Assembly: GCA_032358165.1 (NCBI GenBank)
Contig: JAALGY010000033.1
Location: 1,736,001-1,800,000 of the forward strand
Reading direction: 5' to 3'
Length of the DNA: 64,000 nt
Source: Diplosphaera chodatii
Lineage: Eukaryota > Chlorophyta > Trebouxiophyceae > Prasiolales > Stichococcaceae
The translations under genes and the position numbers were made by a program. A model generated the notes under the pieces. It ran no database searches. It was not told the origin of the DNA and saw only the letters and a list, made by a program, of their open reading frames with translations. This document shows positions 35,201 through 46,900 of the stretch, piece by piece; within the stretch, counting starts at the first letter, position 1, and each line of letters opens with the position of its first letter.

Positions 35201-36130
35201 TAATTGCGGGTCGGACTGTGTTGGACCATGATGTGCAACCTTGCATGTGTTGCTGTATGGCTGACCAATCTTTCTGTGTCACGCAGGCGACTTGGACGCT
35301 GCAGAAAATGACGAGCCTTCACTTGCAGCGGCAATCGACAGAAGTGCGCACTGCCTGTGTTGCTCCCTGAGAGGTTGTCCGCTGGAAGCAGCCAAACATC
35401 CATGTCGATCCCACTGGTGCTGTCGCCGCAGGCTACCAGGCAATGCACGGCCTGAGCCCGCCGCTGCTGAGCAATGGGGAGGCGGGCGGCCGGCGACTGC
35501 CCAGCACGGGCTCCTGGGCCAGCCAGCTGCAAGAGCGGGCCATTGCCGCCGCCGCCACGCCCGAGCTCATGTTTCCGGAGACCACAGCCGGCCACATTGC
35601 GGAGGTGCGCGCATGTCATCAGTGTCCGCAGGCAGTTGCAGGGATTGTGGCATGTGCGATGATTCTGACGCGTCTTGCTTGACTGATACATCATGCAGTG
35701 TTGTGCATCCCTGCTGACGGCCCCTTGATGTCGTACAGGTCCGCTGGTACAGCTTCCAGTTCGTGCTTGCGCAGCTGGTGGACGAGCTCAGCGACATGCA
35801 CAACGCGATAGTGCGCACCTGTGCCTATATCTGGTGTTGTGCAAACACTTCAGGGGGATGCGCAAGGCCTGCTGCTGTCGCACCCCCAATGCAGACGGCA
35901 GGCAGGAACCCACTCGATGCTGTTGTCATTGTCAGCTGTAGTCACTTGTTCTGTGCCACACCCAGGCGCGGCTCCTGCTGAAGTTCCCGCACACAGCCAT
36001 GGCCAAGCCGCAGAGCGCGAGCACGACGCCCGGCAGCACGCAGCACGGCCGCACCGGGTCAGACTCCGGCTACACGCCGCTGCTCATGGCGGACCTGCCG
36101 CCGGGCGCTGAGCGGCAGGAGAGCGTCTGA
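32272..36130 (+). CDS. FUSC/ALMT-like multi-pass membrane protein
   Basis: Membrane protein resembling the fusaric-acid-resistance/aluminium-activated malate transporter superfamily (anion channels and exporters). Likely exons: 32272-32400, 32771-32906, 33025-33074, 33169-33304, 33441-33632, 33918-34048, 34202-34354, 34488-34562, 34675-34767, 34860-34934, 35030-35186, 35287-35343, 35432-35604, 35739-35810, 35966-36130; about 597 residues in phase. Helices include LRLSIGLAICNSIGFLLA, TCIVVSAP then KVAQVSFERTLGTITGG (the family's hallmark loop), VFLVAAASVVGFISVLVG and ICFGVICSVTLSVLIFPKS. A long soluble C-terminus follows with the basic stretch VKRKRKKTDAY. The first two exons and any exon at 32500-32770 are uncertain; the second may begin at 32807. 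Substrate unknown. Confidence 0.78.
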
Positions 36131-36816
36131 TGTGCCGGCGGGCGCAGTGGGTGTGCAGTTTTGCACGGCTCCGCCGCCTTTCACAGCATTTCATAGGGCG
36201 TGCGGGCAGTGTACTAGCAATGACAAATACCGATCCTGCTGTGCTGTACTTGGCACTGGTTTTGACTCGGCCGCATCTTCAGCAGCCAACGACGTCCTGC
36301 CTGTGGCTGAGGCTGCGGTCAACTGTTGCGTGTGGAGTGTCTGTCCTGGTTTGTGTTCTTGATATATTGAGCTTCTGACTTCAGGCATGCATGTCGTGTC
36401 TTCCTGCATGCTTTTGGCTGACAGCAAGGGAATGGGAGGTGGAATGATGTGTGCTGCGATCACCGGGTGCAAATGGCAACATTTTGGATCGACGTACGAT
36501 GTCAGCGACCAAGCGTCGTCATTGACTGCGATTACTGTGACGTGCATCTCTAGATGCGGGAAGCATCTCTCAACTGCAGCTTTCCCCAGCCTGAGCAATG
36601 AAGTTCTCAACTACAATACGCAGATGGCATTGAAACCCTGTTACAATGGTTGTGCCGGCTACCGCCAGCAGTGTCGCCTCAAGATCCGCCAATGCCAGGC
36701 CAAGTTGCCACCCATTGTACATGCTGCAGGGGTGCGCGCGCCGTGCAGATGTTGCGGCAGACCATGGCATTGCAACTGACAAGCCAGGCGCTTTGGCATG
36801 CTGGTCACTCCACCAC
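36131..36816. other. convergent intergenic region, FUSC-like gene and CP29
   Basis: 686 bp between two stops that face each other. TTACA at 36641-36645 is TGTAA on the minus strand, about 170 nt past the CP29 stop, and fits an algal poly(A) signal. No gene is supported. Confidence 0.45.
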
Positions 36817-37773
36817 CTAGTTACCAGTGGCAGCCTCCACAGCCTCCACAACGGACTCGACACCCTCAAATGATGTGGAGAACTTGGCGAGGGAGCCCAG
36901 TGCGCCCTCACCCTGTGTAAGGGCCTGCACGCCAAAGCCGAGGAAGGCGATCATGGCCAAGCGGCCGTGCTTCAGCTCGGCGGTCTTCAGGTTGAAGGCG
37001 CGCTCGTCGGAGCCGGAGGCCAGGCCCAGGGGGTCGAACACGCCGCCGGGGTACTGGCGCCGCTCGATGTTCTGCTCTGTGTTGCGGTAGATCTCCGCGC
37101 CGCCCACCAGCAGCACCTCGATGATCGTCAGCTGCGTCACGGTGAAGGGCAGGCCGAAGCCCAGGTAGGAGGCGCCGTCCAGCTCCACCTTGCCGGCGTC
37201 CTGCCACGCGACGCCCGTCGTCGCCTCTGCCACCACCACGCCCAGCGTCGCCAGCATCGCCCACCGCCCGTGGATCAGCTCTGTCTCGCGGAAGCGGTTC
37301 AGGCCGAACACCTCTGAGTATGGCTGCAGGCTGTCAGTGGACACGTTGTCGACCACCGGGTTGAACTTGCCGATGATGCCACCGGCCTTGTTAACTGCCT
37401 TGTTCTGATCCAGCTGGTCGATGTCCACCTGCAGGTACTCTGTGGGCTTGGCCAGGCCCAGGGGGTCGAAGCCGCGGTCGCCCGGCAGGCTGCCGTCCAG
37501 CCAGTCTGGCCGCGTGGTGTTGGGCAGCCACAGGCCCTCGTTGGTTGCGCCCTTGCCGCCGCGAGACGGGTTCGGCTTCCGGCTGGGCACCGGCACCGAC
37601 TTGGTCGCCTTCTTGACCACTTTCTTGGCCTTCTGCGGAGCCTTCCTGATGGTCTGGGTCGATGGGGCTGCCTTCTTCGCCGCCTTCTCCGCCCGCTTGA
37701 AGAGCATGTTAACGCGGCTGCCGTTGGTCGGCGCCTTCAGCTGCTGCCCCGCGAACGACTGCATGGTGTTCAT
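36817..37773 (-). CDS. LHCB4: chlorophyll a/b-binding protein CP29 (LHCB4), intronless
   Basis: Minor antenna protein of photosystem II, thylakoid membrane. A single open frame of 318 residues from ATG 37773. The mature start [21 protein letters not shown] and [17 protein letters not shown] are diagnostic of CP29. Helix 1 holds [16 protein letters not shown] with the chlorophyll-ligating Glu, His and Arg. Helix 3 holds [18 protein letters not shown]. The end [15 protein letters not shown] fits CP29. The first 100 or so residues are a plastid leader and an unusually Lys-rich stretch ([21 protein letters not shown]). It is the only long gene here without an intron. The frame is open to 37875, so an upstream non-ATG extension exists but is unlikely to be used. 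Confidence 0.96.
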   Translation of the reverse strand: MNTMQSFAGQQLKAPTNGSRVNMLFKRAEKAAKKAAPSTQTIRKAPQKAKKVVKKATKSVPVPSRKPNPSRGGKGATNEGLWLPNTTRPDWLDGSLPGDRGFDPLGLAKPTEYLQVDIDQLDQNKAVNKAGGIIGKFNPVVDNVSTDSLQPYSEVFGLNRFRETELIHGRWAMLATLGVVVAEATTGVAWQDAGKVELDGASYLGFGLPFTVTQLTIIEVLLVGGAEIYRNTEQNIERRQYPGGVFDPLGLASGSDERAFNLKTAELKHGRLAMIAFLGFGVQALTQGEGALGSLAKFSTSFEGVESVVEAVEAATGN

Positions 37774-38103
37774 GGCGGCGCCTCTGCCTGGTGCAGCGAG
37801 CAGCCTGGGGGTGCGTGCAGGCGCGGAGAGTGGCGGTGTGCAGGCCGGTATGTCGCGATAAGGCAGATTTCGCACAGGGATTGGCTATGTTCTGGTGGGA
37901 CTCTCAGCTTAGTTGCGGATTGCGTCGGGCAAATTTGCACATGTTGTTTGATCCATTGCACCGCACGGCACAGCAGCAATTTCCGGCAGTAAATAAGCTC
38001 ATGTATGTGGATGCGGACAAGACTGTGGCGGCGTGACCTCCCGCATTGCTCCGGAAGCGCAGGGTATTGGAGTCGAGATCAGCAGCAAGCGCTGTGCAGC
38101 AGC
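37774..38103. promoter_or_regulatory. shared divergent promoter of CP29 and the plastid membrane protein
   Basis: 330 bp between two divergent starts. Light-regulated expression of CP29 is expected from the family. No individual element can be named from the sequence. Confidence 0.4.
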
Positions 38104-39283
38104 ATGCAAGCGCTGCCGCTGCCGCAGCGCTGTTCAGCAGGCAGCTGCGCAGCCTCAGTGCGGCGCTGCACACCGCCCACAGCGCTGAGTACACCCGCAA
38201 GGTGCCCAGCAGCAGTGCAGCCGCTGCCGAGTGCGGCTACCTCCAGGCACCAGCATGTCTGTCGAGCTTTCACGGCGCAAGGCGCCGGCACGCCTGAAGA
38301 TCCAGATCGCATTCCTGATACCGCGCTCGCCAGCGAGCCGCAGACCGCGCCAGGTTGTGACATGGATGCCGCTGTTGATGGTGCCCAAAGCGGTTCACAG
38401 ATGCGTGATGACCTTCAATTCGCCAGTGGCACTACGTGCTGACGAGGACCGCACAACCGTCCCACAGGCCTGCCAGGCGTGCAGCCTGCAGACTACGACA
38501 GCAGCAGCCAGCCGCAGACCATCGTGCAGCGCATCCGCAGGTTCTTCGGCGGCGACAAGCTGGACCGGGAGCGGCTCAAGCGCCTGGGGCTGGGCGCCGT
38601 CTGCTCGTACGGCTTCGTGAGCAATGTGACATACGGTGCGGAGCCAAGTCCCTGCAAGCTAAACGTACTCCACGGTGTCCCGCTGGCACACGATGTTGTC
38701 ACGGCATGTGTGACAACACGTGGGCTCATCGCTCACTGCAGGCGGGGGCATGGCAGTAGCCTGGATATACTTTGTGAAGCAAAGAGGTCTCTCGCCGCTG
38801 ATGCCGGGCCAGTGGAAAGCATTTCTGGCGTACTATGCCGGTAGGCTGAGGACCCTGCTGAGGCCTCACCTGATGTTCGATATTGCAGCCTTTCGCTCGG
38901 AGTGGAGCAGCGGGCTGTGCTGCACTGCAGGATTCTGGACCATTCAGAACTTCGTGCGGCCACTTCGCTTTGCAGCCGCGGTTGCCATGGCGCCTGCGTT
39001 TGACGGTTTCATGAACTTCGTTCAGAGCCGCTTTCAGTGCAGGAGGCAGACAGCGTTTGCAGGTGAACTTGTTCGCAAGCATGTCTGACCAACATGCAAG
39101 CAGTTCCACATCATCAAGTATCAGCATACCATCAGACGCTCCTGGCAACGACCTCACCATCACATCCTTTACTGTGCAGTGTACATTGCACTGCTTGGGA
39201 TCACCACGACAACGCTGGTGTTTGGCAGCATATATCTCTTTGCGGGGCCCCTGGCTTACTCTCGCACGCCTCCGCTGCTGTGA
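38104..39283 (+). CDS. conserved plastid-targeted membrane protein of unknown function
   Basis: Exons: 38104-38425, 38477-38635, 38742-38840, 38931-39062, 39180-39283; in phase, 271 residues. The first 60 or so residues (MQALPLPQRCSAGSCAASVRR and on) look like a chloroplast transit peptide. The core has IVQRIRRFFGGDKLDRERL, GLGAVCSYGFVSNVTYG, LSPLMPGQWKAFLAYYAG and FWTIQNFVRPLRFAAAV. These match a plant and algal protein family of unknown role, loosely like DUF1279/FAM210 proteins (from memory, unverified). A C-terminal helix (LGITTTTLVFGSIYLFAG) follows. The first donor (GT at 38426) and the start are the weaker points. Confidence 0.8.
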
Positions 39284-39420
39284 CCTTGCAGTCTGAATAG
39301 CTTGATCAGTGCAGCTGGTTTGCAACCTATTGTTTTGTACAATCTGCAACCTCTTGCATGCTACACTTCAGTGATTTTGTGCTTGTCAGCCATTCAGCAA
39401 AACGCCCTGAATTTGCTCAA

Positions 39421-42400
39421 TCAACTGGCCGAACTGGGATCTGCGTCACTCTGTCTCCGCTTGGTGATTGGCTGAAACAGTGAGGTGGCATTCCGTTTGG
39501 GGCGTGCTGTTGCTACACGTGAGCCCCCCATCCGCTGCGACCTCTGCTGGGGTGGCATGCCGCTGCTCTGCCGAAGCGCATGTCGGATCTCTGCCTGCAG
39601 CTCTAGCGGCAGCTCTGACAGTGCATCTGCATCCACCTGCATCACACAAGCCCAGTAGCGCTTGGCGCTCATCGAACACTGAATGCTTGCAGATGCAACA
39701 GCAGCATGAAGCACGACAACATCATTTTCCCGCCCACCTGATCCATCGAGCTGGGCATCCAGTCACCCTTATGGGCGGACGCCCGGGCTGCTGTGGTGCC
39801 GGACGAACCTCGCAGCTGGTCCTGTGCTGCCACCATTGCTGCTGGCTCTGGCACCTGTGCTGCTGAGGTCCTTGCTGCAGGGCAGTGTAAGGGCTCTGCT
39901 GCAGGGCAGGAATCTGCCGGGGCAGCTGCAGCTGCACTGCTGTGGGCTAGCCTGGGCGGAGACAGTTGAGAACCCTCAAGGTCGATGCTGCCGTCGCTGG
40001 TGGTTAGCAGGGCGTGCTGTGTTGAGGGGCCATCCGACCGTGCTGATGCAGTCTGCCCCGGCAGCACGTCGTGCTGTGGGCTGCTGTGCAGGCGTGCGCC
40101 CCACAGAGCAATGGGATCCGCGTCCAAGGATGGTGGCTGTGCAGGCAAGGTAGCAGCGCCCACAGACTGTGCAGCATGCCGATTAGTCGCCTCCACAGCA
40201 TCACCAGCAAACAGACTGCGCGGCTGCTGGCGGGGATGTCCCATGCTGTGCAAGCCCCCCGGCCGCTGCTTGACCGTGTGCAGCTTCTGCTGCGGTGGGC
40301 TGGGCGCCAGCTGGAAGCGGGGCGCACTGGCGGTCTTCACTGGCGAAGACGCGGCACTGTCTGCCGGTGCACCCTTCGGCTGCATGAACCTGCACGACGC
40401 AGTTGCCCATTTGGACATATTGCCTCTGTTTCGAGGACGTGGTTGACGATCCAAGTTGCCCGTGGCAAAAGTTCTGGTTGGCGCATCAGGCATGGTGCGA
40501 CTGCGCTTGCCGGTTGGCACGCCTGTGTCGGCCCGTCCAGACCTGTGCAGGGTCGAGGAGCCGGTGGGCGCGGCCACGAAGTTGCTGGTGGACAGCCCAA
40601 GGCTGTAGATGCCCCACCCGCGCTGCTGCTCGCCCGCCCAGCGGCGCACCAGGCCCAGCGCGTCGTCCGCGATGGCCTCCGCCTTGGGCTTGCGCAGCGG
40701 GCAGGAGCGCGTGAAGCAGTCCGTGTTCTCCCGGCCCTGCCAATCTGCAGCGCACCAGGCGGCCAATTGGGTCCTGTGATGCGACAAGTGCACAGTCTAC
40801 GCACTGCCCTGCTGAGCAGCGTATGCAGGGGTTTAAAGCGTATGTTCCCCACCGGCCCTGCAACTGCAGCGGACCTGATGATGTGAAGCCGAGCGTGAGG
40901 GTCTGTGGCATGCGGTCGTTGGCGGCGCGGTCCTCAGCCAACCGCTCCTCCACCTCCCGACCTGCGTTTGCAACCCACGATGGCCTCAGAGCCTCAGCAT
41001 GCGCCGCCCATTGATGGAGCCTTGACGATCATGTATGCCAAGACTTGAAAGCTCAAGGTATCCAGCATGACGCTGAGCTCATCAGCTGCCGCGCGATGTG
41101 CGAGAGGCGTACCGATGGACAGCAGCCATTCGTGGACGAGCTTCAGGCTCTTGAGCGCTGAGCGGCCGCGAAAGGTCTTGCTGCAGCCAACGGACTTGGG
41201 CAGCAGCCGCGGCTTCACCACCTCATCATCCAGACCCCGCGCAAGCCGCACCAGCCACTCCGCCTGCACATGCATTGGCGTCTTACGCAAGCAAGCTTTG
41301 GGCTGTGCCGATAGACTGCATGCAGTACATCGGCCTGTCAACCGACCTTCTCCTCCCCGACGACTGCATCCAGCCGGGACCGCGGCAATGCAGCTAGCTC
41401 CCCTGCACACACCAACACGACATTGCAACACTGCAACTGCAGTTCAAGCACACTGTTGCATGGCCACTCTACTCGAGCGGGGTCTCTGACCGTACTGTTC
41501 ACCTACAGTGGATATGCTGAGGGCCTGCTGCACTTCGTCCCCAAACTTGCCACCCAGCTGCCGAAGCTTCCCAATCGGCAGGTCTTGCAGCAGTCCTGCC
41601 ACACCAGACGAATTGCAAAATGAGTCATGAGTCGAAACACATGCCTGCACACTCTGTACGTATGGGGGCATGGACAGGCACTGCAGAATATCTTGACAAA
41701 CAGGCACCTGGTATGGCGGCAAATGCCACCACCGTCTGCTGCCGTGGCTTGTGCAGCCCTGACGCCAGCTTTGCCAGGATTTTGGTCGGCGCAATGCCTG
41801 CGGAGCAGGTGTACCCCATGCGCTGCTCCACACGGGCGCGGGCCGCCGCCACGGCAGTGGCACCCGCCGCCAGCACCTGCTCATTGGGGCCGCACGCCTC
41901 TGCTGACCGCTGCCACCACGCCCCAGCATCATCGCCATCCTGCTCGTGCGACCAAACGCCTGCTGAGCAGCCTCAGCGAGAGGTTTTGCGACGTCTGACA
42001 ACTGCAGCATCTGTCGTGTCACACATGCAGGACCGCTGCAAGTGCTCGACTGCAGAAGCTCACCGCGCCACAGACATGGATCTGGGCCAGCTGCTCTGGC
42101 GGCGGCAGCGGGGGCTGCCCGCCTGCAGACCGCAGCATCTGCTGCGCTACATCCGTGACGTCAAGGTAGCACTCGTCGATGGACGCGCGCTCGGTGACGA
42201 CGCCCCCCTCTGCCAGTATGTCCATGACCTGGTGCGATGGAAACAATGCCCTGTCACACAGCATCGCATTGCCAGCCGGCAGCTATGATGCTTCGTGTGT
42301 TGCAGCTGGTGCAGCTGGCACACATACTGAACCGCCGCACCTCCTTGCCAGCCGCACGATATGCTGTGAGATCTGCTTTGCCATGAGCCGTGGGAACCTG

Positions 42401-42909
42401 CACAATCTGCAGCTCTGGGCACAGCTTGCGAGCCTCGTCCCCCCGCATGTTCCTGGAGGAGATGCCATGACAGTGCATCACGACCGATCACGTCCTCATA
42501 CCCAACTGGCAGGACGGGAGAAAGTCTCCAAATCACCTCTTGACTCCAAACGCCCTGGCCTCATAGCTGACCGCAATCAGCGAGCCATTGGAGTTGTTCA
42601 TGTGGCGGTTCTCATCGGGACGGCGTGTGGCCAGGTCTCCAAATGGATTGTACTGCGCCACGCCCAATGGCTTGCCCCTGAGACAAGGGTGGCTGACAGC
42701 TGTCATACGAGAACGCGTGACGAAGGGGACGTAAGCACTGCATCCAAACATTCTGGAAAAGCGCATCGTTGCTGGCCGCACTTGAGATCTGGGTGCAGTT
42801 TGACTTCCACTTGTGCGTAGAAGCCATCCAAGTCAACATGCGCAATCACTCTGCTCCACTCCCTGGCTGCCATGCTGCCTGGCAGGTCTCTCTTCAGCGA
42901 CCGCGCCAT
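39421..42909 (-). CDS. POLH: DNA polymerase eta (Y-family translesion polymerase) with C-terminal ubiquitin-binding motif
   Basis: Copies past UV lesions. Exons (minus): 42782-42909, 42537-42677, 42341-42452, 42064-42228, 41708-41909, 41503-41595, 41347-41402, 41113-41263, 40875-40961, 40543-40744, 39738-40389, 39421-39636; all in phase, 734 residues. Catalytic acidic residues are in HVDLDGFYAQVE (about 24-35) and SIDECYLDV (about 143-151). GVAQYNPFG, VSYEARAFGVKR, CSAGIAPTKILAKLASGL and KPRLLPKSVGCSKTFRG are Pol eta landmarks. SCPLRKPKAEA fits the plant little-finger domain. A disordered tail of about 220 residues ends in ALSELPLELQAEIRHAL, a good UBM-type ubiquitin-binding motif as in plant Pol eta. 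No canonical PIP box or zinc finger was found. Confidence 0.92.
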
Positions 42910-43931
42910 GCGCCAAGCGTGCTTGTCATCCTCTGACTTGCAGCAGTACCGTGACGTTCATGCTCGAGCCAGCCCAGGACTGCACAGACGGTGCACAGTC
43001 TTGCTGTTCGCAATCTTCTTGTTGGCGATATTGCCACGCTTGCTTGACGCTAGAACACCAGTGCAAGTGGCAACGAGGGTACCAGGACCATATTGCAACG
43101 TCCCCGCAGGCCGCAATAAAATAACCTCGACTATGGTAGGTACAGAAGTGTCAAGCAGCTGCAATCCAAGTATTCACCAGAGACGAGCAATGCGGAAGTG
43201 CTCATGCTGCATCGCCGCACGTGCGTGCTGCGATCCCAGAGCACGCCCTGCGGTGAAACGCACTGGAGTCAGCACCGTCCAAGTTTGTTGTATGCAAACC
43301 TGTTGCAGCAATGCTTCGATCCAAGTAATAGGCAATTGTCAGCTACTCCTTGACATCTTGAAAGGTAGCATGCCCGCGCGTGGTTCTTTCTGGGCCTGAT
43401 ACGTACTCGGCTCTGCAGCTGTGTTGCTGCTAAGTATAATGCAGCTCACCGGCAGGCTGTGTCCTGTCGACCACACCGCATTGAAGCGTAAGGGCAGTTC
43501 ATCTGCCGGCTTCAACAATGCTCCTGCCAGGCCGTCCCCGTTTAGGGCCAGCTGCCATTGGCCGGAGCGGTCGGCAACCGTAACCATGGCAGTCATATCA
43601 ACGGAAAAGCCACCACCTCCGCTGAAGGCAAGGCCGTTTTCATATACACTGATCATACAGTGATGCACAGTGCTTTTAGGCAAGGTACACTCTCCTCTGC
43701 GTGACAAAATTCAGGATCCCTAAACCTCATCACGACCAGGTGCAGCTGGTGTGTGTTTGTTTTGACATCATGCTAGCGTGTGTATGGCACTCCTGAGTCT
43801 GGTATCATCCCTCTGAGAGTGAACGCGAGCGCAAGCAACGTCATCGACTTCACACCTATGGCAGCTGGTCTGAGAAGGGTTCCGACAGTCAATTGCTGCT
43901 GCAAGGCTGCAGATCCTGTTTGCCCTGGACA
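42910..43931. promoter_or_regulatory. divergent intergenic region between POLH and the NADH dehydrogenase gene
   Basis: About 1 kb between divergent starts, presumed to hold both promoters. The NADH dehydrogenase could have an upstream leader exon here. A minus-strand frame at 42958-43164 and the ORF at 43339-43656 are the only protein-like stretches. Confidence 0.35.
43339..43656 (-). CDS. hypothetical ORF (105 aa)
   Basis: ATG 43656 to stop 43339. The protein starts MISVYENGLAFSGGGGFSV and includes DRSGQWQLALNGDGLAGALL and a Ser/Ala-rich end. Composition is balanced and protein-like. There is no recognised family, no clear splice partner and no homologue in the window. It could be one exon of a gene reading towards POLH. 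Confidence 0.28.
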   Translation of the reverse strand: MISVYENGLAFSGGGGFSVDMTAMVTVADRSGQWQLALNGDGLAGALLKPADELPLRFNAVWSTGHSLPVSCIILSSNTAAEPSTYQAQKEPRAGMLPFKMSRSS

Positions 43932-46900
43932 ATGCAGGAGGATATTGACCAAATGGAGGCAGCCAAGCCGGACGAGTGGCCCACATACTCGGGTGGGCTG
44001 ACGGTGGCATGTTACTGCAAATACCGGCAGCCCGTTTCAAGCTACTGTATTGTCGACACACAGTCAGTAACATCGAGCAGGGGCGGATGCGCCAGACCGG
44101 ACGTCGAAGCGCATTCGAATAGTGGTGATCGGTTCGGGATGGGGCGCCATGAGCGCAATTAAGGCCATGCGGAAGGACGATGCACAGGTGCAGGGCCCCG
44201 GGCTCAAGGCACCCTGGCCTTTGTGACACGAACAAGCAAGCTCCAGGATTGCTCTTTCAGACTAGTTGATTTGGCAGGGCAGCAGCCAGGAGGCCTCACC
44301 CCTCCCGTGGTCATGCGCTGCAGCGGTACGATGTGACGCTCATCAGCCCGCGCAACTACTTCCTGTGAGTTGAGGAGCACTGCACCACTCAAAGCCCGGG
44401 CCAGCGTGTTGCTGCACTGCCATGCATGTTGCTGCACTGCCATTGCATTATGCATGCTGCTCGCGTGCTCTGCTGGCGAGCACTGCCCCTGGCATGCGCT
44501 GCAGCTACACGCCGCTGCTGCCCGCGGTGGCCACCGGCACCATCGAGGAGCGGTCCATCGTGGAGCCCGTCCGCCGCACCATGCGCGGCAAGGGCAACTA
44601 CTTCGAGGCTTCAGTGGAGAAGATCCTGCCAGACGAGAAGGTGCGTTTCTGAGCCTGCAAGGGGCTGCTGCTATTGTATGCACGGTCTTGCAGCAGGAGC
44701 CAGGGGAGACTGGTGCCTCGCAAACTTGTGCGAGTCTATCTTCGTATGCGCAGACTGTGGTGGCATGTTTCCCGCGGGACGTGGGCTTCCCAGAGGCGTG
44801 CTTCAAGGTGGGGTGACATGCGCTGCACAGAGACTTGCACCCTGCTAGCACGTTTGCACTGGAAATTCACAGATTGCAGAGGATGTTCTCGTTATGGCAG
44901 GTGCCGTACGACTTGCTGGTGGTGGCGGTGGGCTCTGTGAACAACACCTTCGGCATCAAGGGCGTGAAGGAGCACACTCTGTCGTTCCGGGGCATTCGCG
45001 ACGCCACGGCGCTGCGGCGGCAGGTCTCGGAGTGCTTCGAGCGCGCCGCGCTCCCGCACACACCGCCGGAGGTGCTTTCTGCCTCCTGCATCCAGCCGTG
45101 GCACAACAATCCCGAGTGTCGGGATGTTCACGCAGAATGCTAAGCATGCTGTTGGGTGCTCTTGCGGCACATATGGCTGACGGCTCGAACTGGGGGGTGA
45201 GTAGGAGCGGAAGAAGCTGCTGAGCTTTGTCATTGTGGGCGGCGGCCCCACGGGCGTGGAGGTGGCGGCAGAGCTGCACGACATGATCCGGGTGTGCCAG
45301 CCCGCTGTCCAAGTTCTGTTCGTGTACTGAAAGACTTTCGCACGGTGCATGTTGGCCCCAAGGTCACCTGAAATCCAACTTGTCATACGTTTGACACCCA
45401 CAGCATGCATGTCAAGTCGCGCAGGACGACCTGCGGAAGGTGTACGAGGGCCTGATGAAGGACGTCAACATCCGGGTCATCGAGCTGCAGGACCACGTGC
45501 TCAGCATGTACGATCGCCAGATCAGCAACTACACCCAGAAAGAGTTCCAGCGGTACGTCTGCATATGTGTGTGACTTGAGGTCTGTGCCTTGCCCTTGCC
45601 TGCATGATACGTACCACCGTTTCGCTGCACCTTGACGCTAAGGATAGTGACGTTGCGCCCTGCAGGGAAGGCATCAACCTGGTGTTCAATTCTAGGGTTG
45701 CTGGCGTGGACAAGGAACAGGTTACAGTCATCAACAAGTGCGGCCTTTGCATGATGCCATGCATCCAGGCCCTCTTCTGTGATGTCCACCTGCATGCTGA
45801 TGTGCTCTGCACAGCTTCGTTCTCGAAAGTGACCACCCGTACACATGCAGCCGGACAAAGGAGGAGTACACCATCCCCTTTGGCGCCTGCGTCTGGTCGA
45901 CCGGCGTGGCCATGCACCCCCTCCTGAAGCAGGTGGTCACGGTTTGCTGGCTGGTGCATCCTGCAGGACGTGAATAGAGGAGTGCAGATGGCACTTGGAT
46001 GATGGGACAGGATCGTGATCTGTGCTGTGTCGGGCTGCAGCTGCAGCAGAGCATGCCGGAGGGCACACAGACGCACTTCAGATCCATCGTGACGGACCCC
46101 TACCTGCGCGCCGTCGGCAGCAATGGCACCATCATCGCCATCGGCGACGGTGCCACCGTTGAGCAGGTGCACACGGCCGATCACGGGATGGCCCACTGCA
46201 CAGGTGTTTGTGCCATGGCTATGCATATGCACGCCAGCACAGCGTGCTATAAATACCAGATAATTTGCTTTCAACCTGCAGCTCAAGTCACTAGACAAAG
46301 CATCAGAGCTGTTCGACAAGGCAGACACCAATGGCGATGGCAAGCTCCAGGTTCGAGTCTTGACCATGATATACCTTCTTTTGGATGTGTGTCAAAGCGA
46401 AGGTCCACGATGATATCATGTGTGAGCACGGCACAGGTCAAGGAACTGGCGGATGTGTTGCGAGAGGCGTCTGCAGAGTTTCCTCAGCTGGCCGAGCACG
46501 CTTCGTTCCTTGACGAGTGAGTCATAGTTTCACAGCCTGGTCGATCTGCAAAGACACTCTGGCAGTCCAGGCCTGCATGTGCTGATGAAGTGCATGCGCT
46601 GATGCTGCAGGAGGTTTGGGGGCACCAAGCGGTGGGGCGGCATGGTGGGCGACATGCTCCGGAAGGCTGCCAACAAGCAGGCGCCGCCAGGCTCGCCCAT
46701 GACAGACTTCACGCCAGAGACAGAGGTCACGAAGGAGGTGTGTGCCCTGCAGCTTGTGCACCGCTTGCCTCTCAGCATTGTACCCAGCTCCTCTGTGCTG
46801 ACCGTCATGCCCTGTCGTTGCGGATCACAGCGGGCTGCCTGGTGTTAAGTGCGACTCACATGGCGCAGGACTTTGAGGCCCTGCTGGAGAAGATCGACCA

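Noticed and set aside
42872..43399. Plus-strand frame of 175 codons with a hydrophobic segment
   Set aside because: Overlaps the first exon of POLH on the other strand, is Cys/Arg-rich, and shows no family or splice signals.
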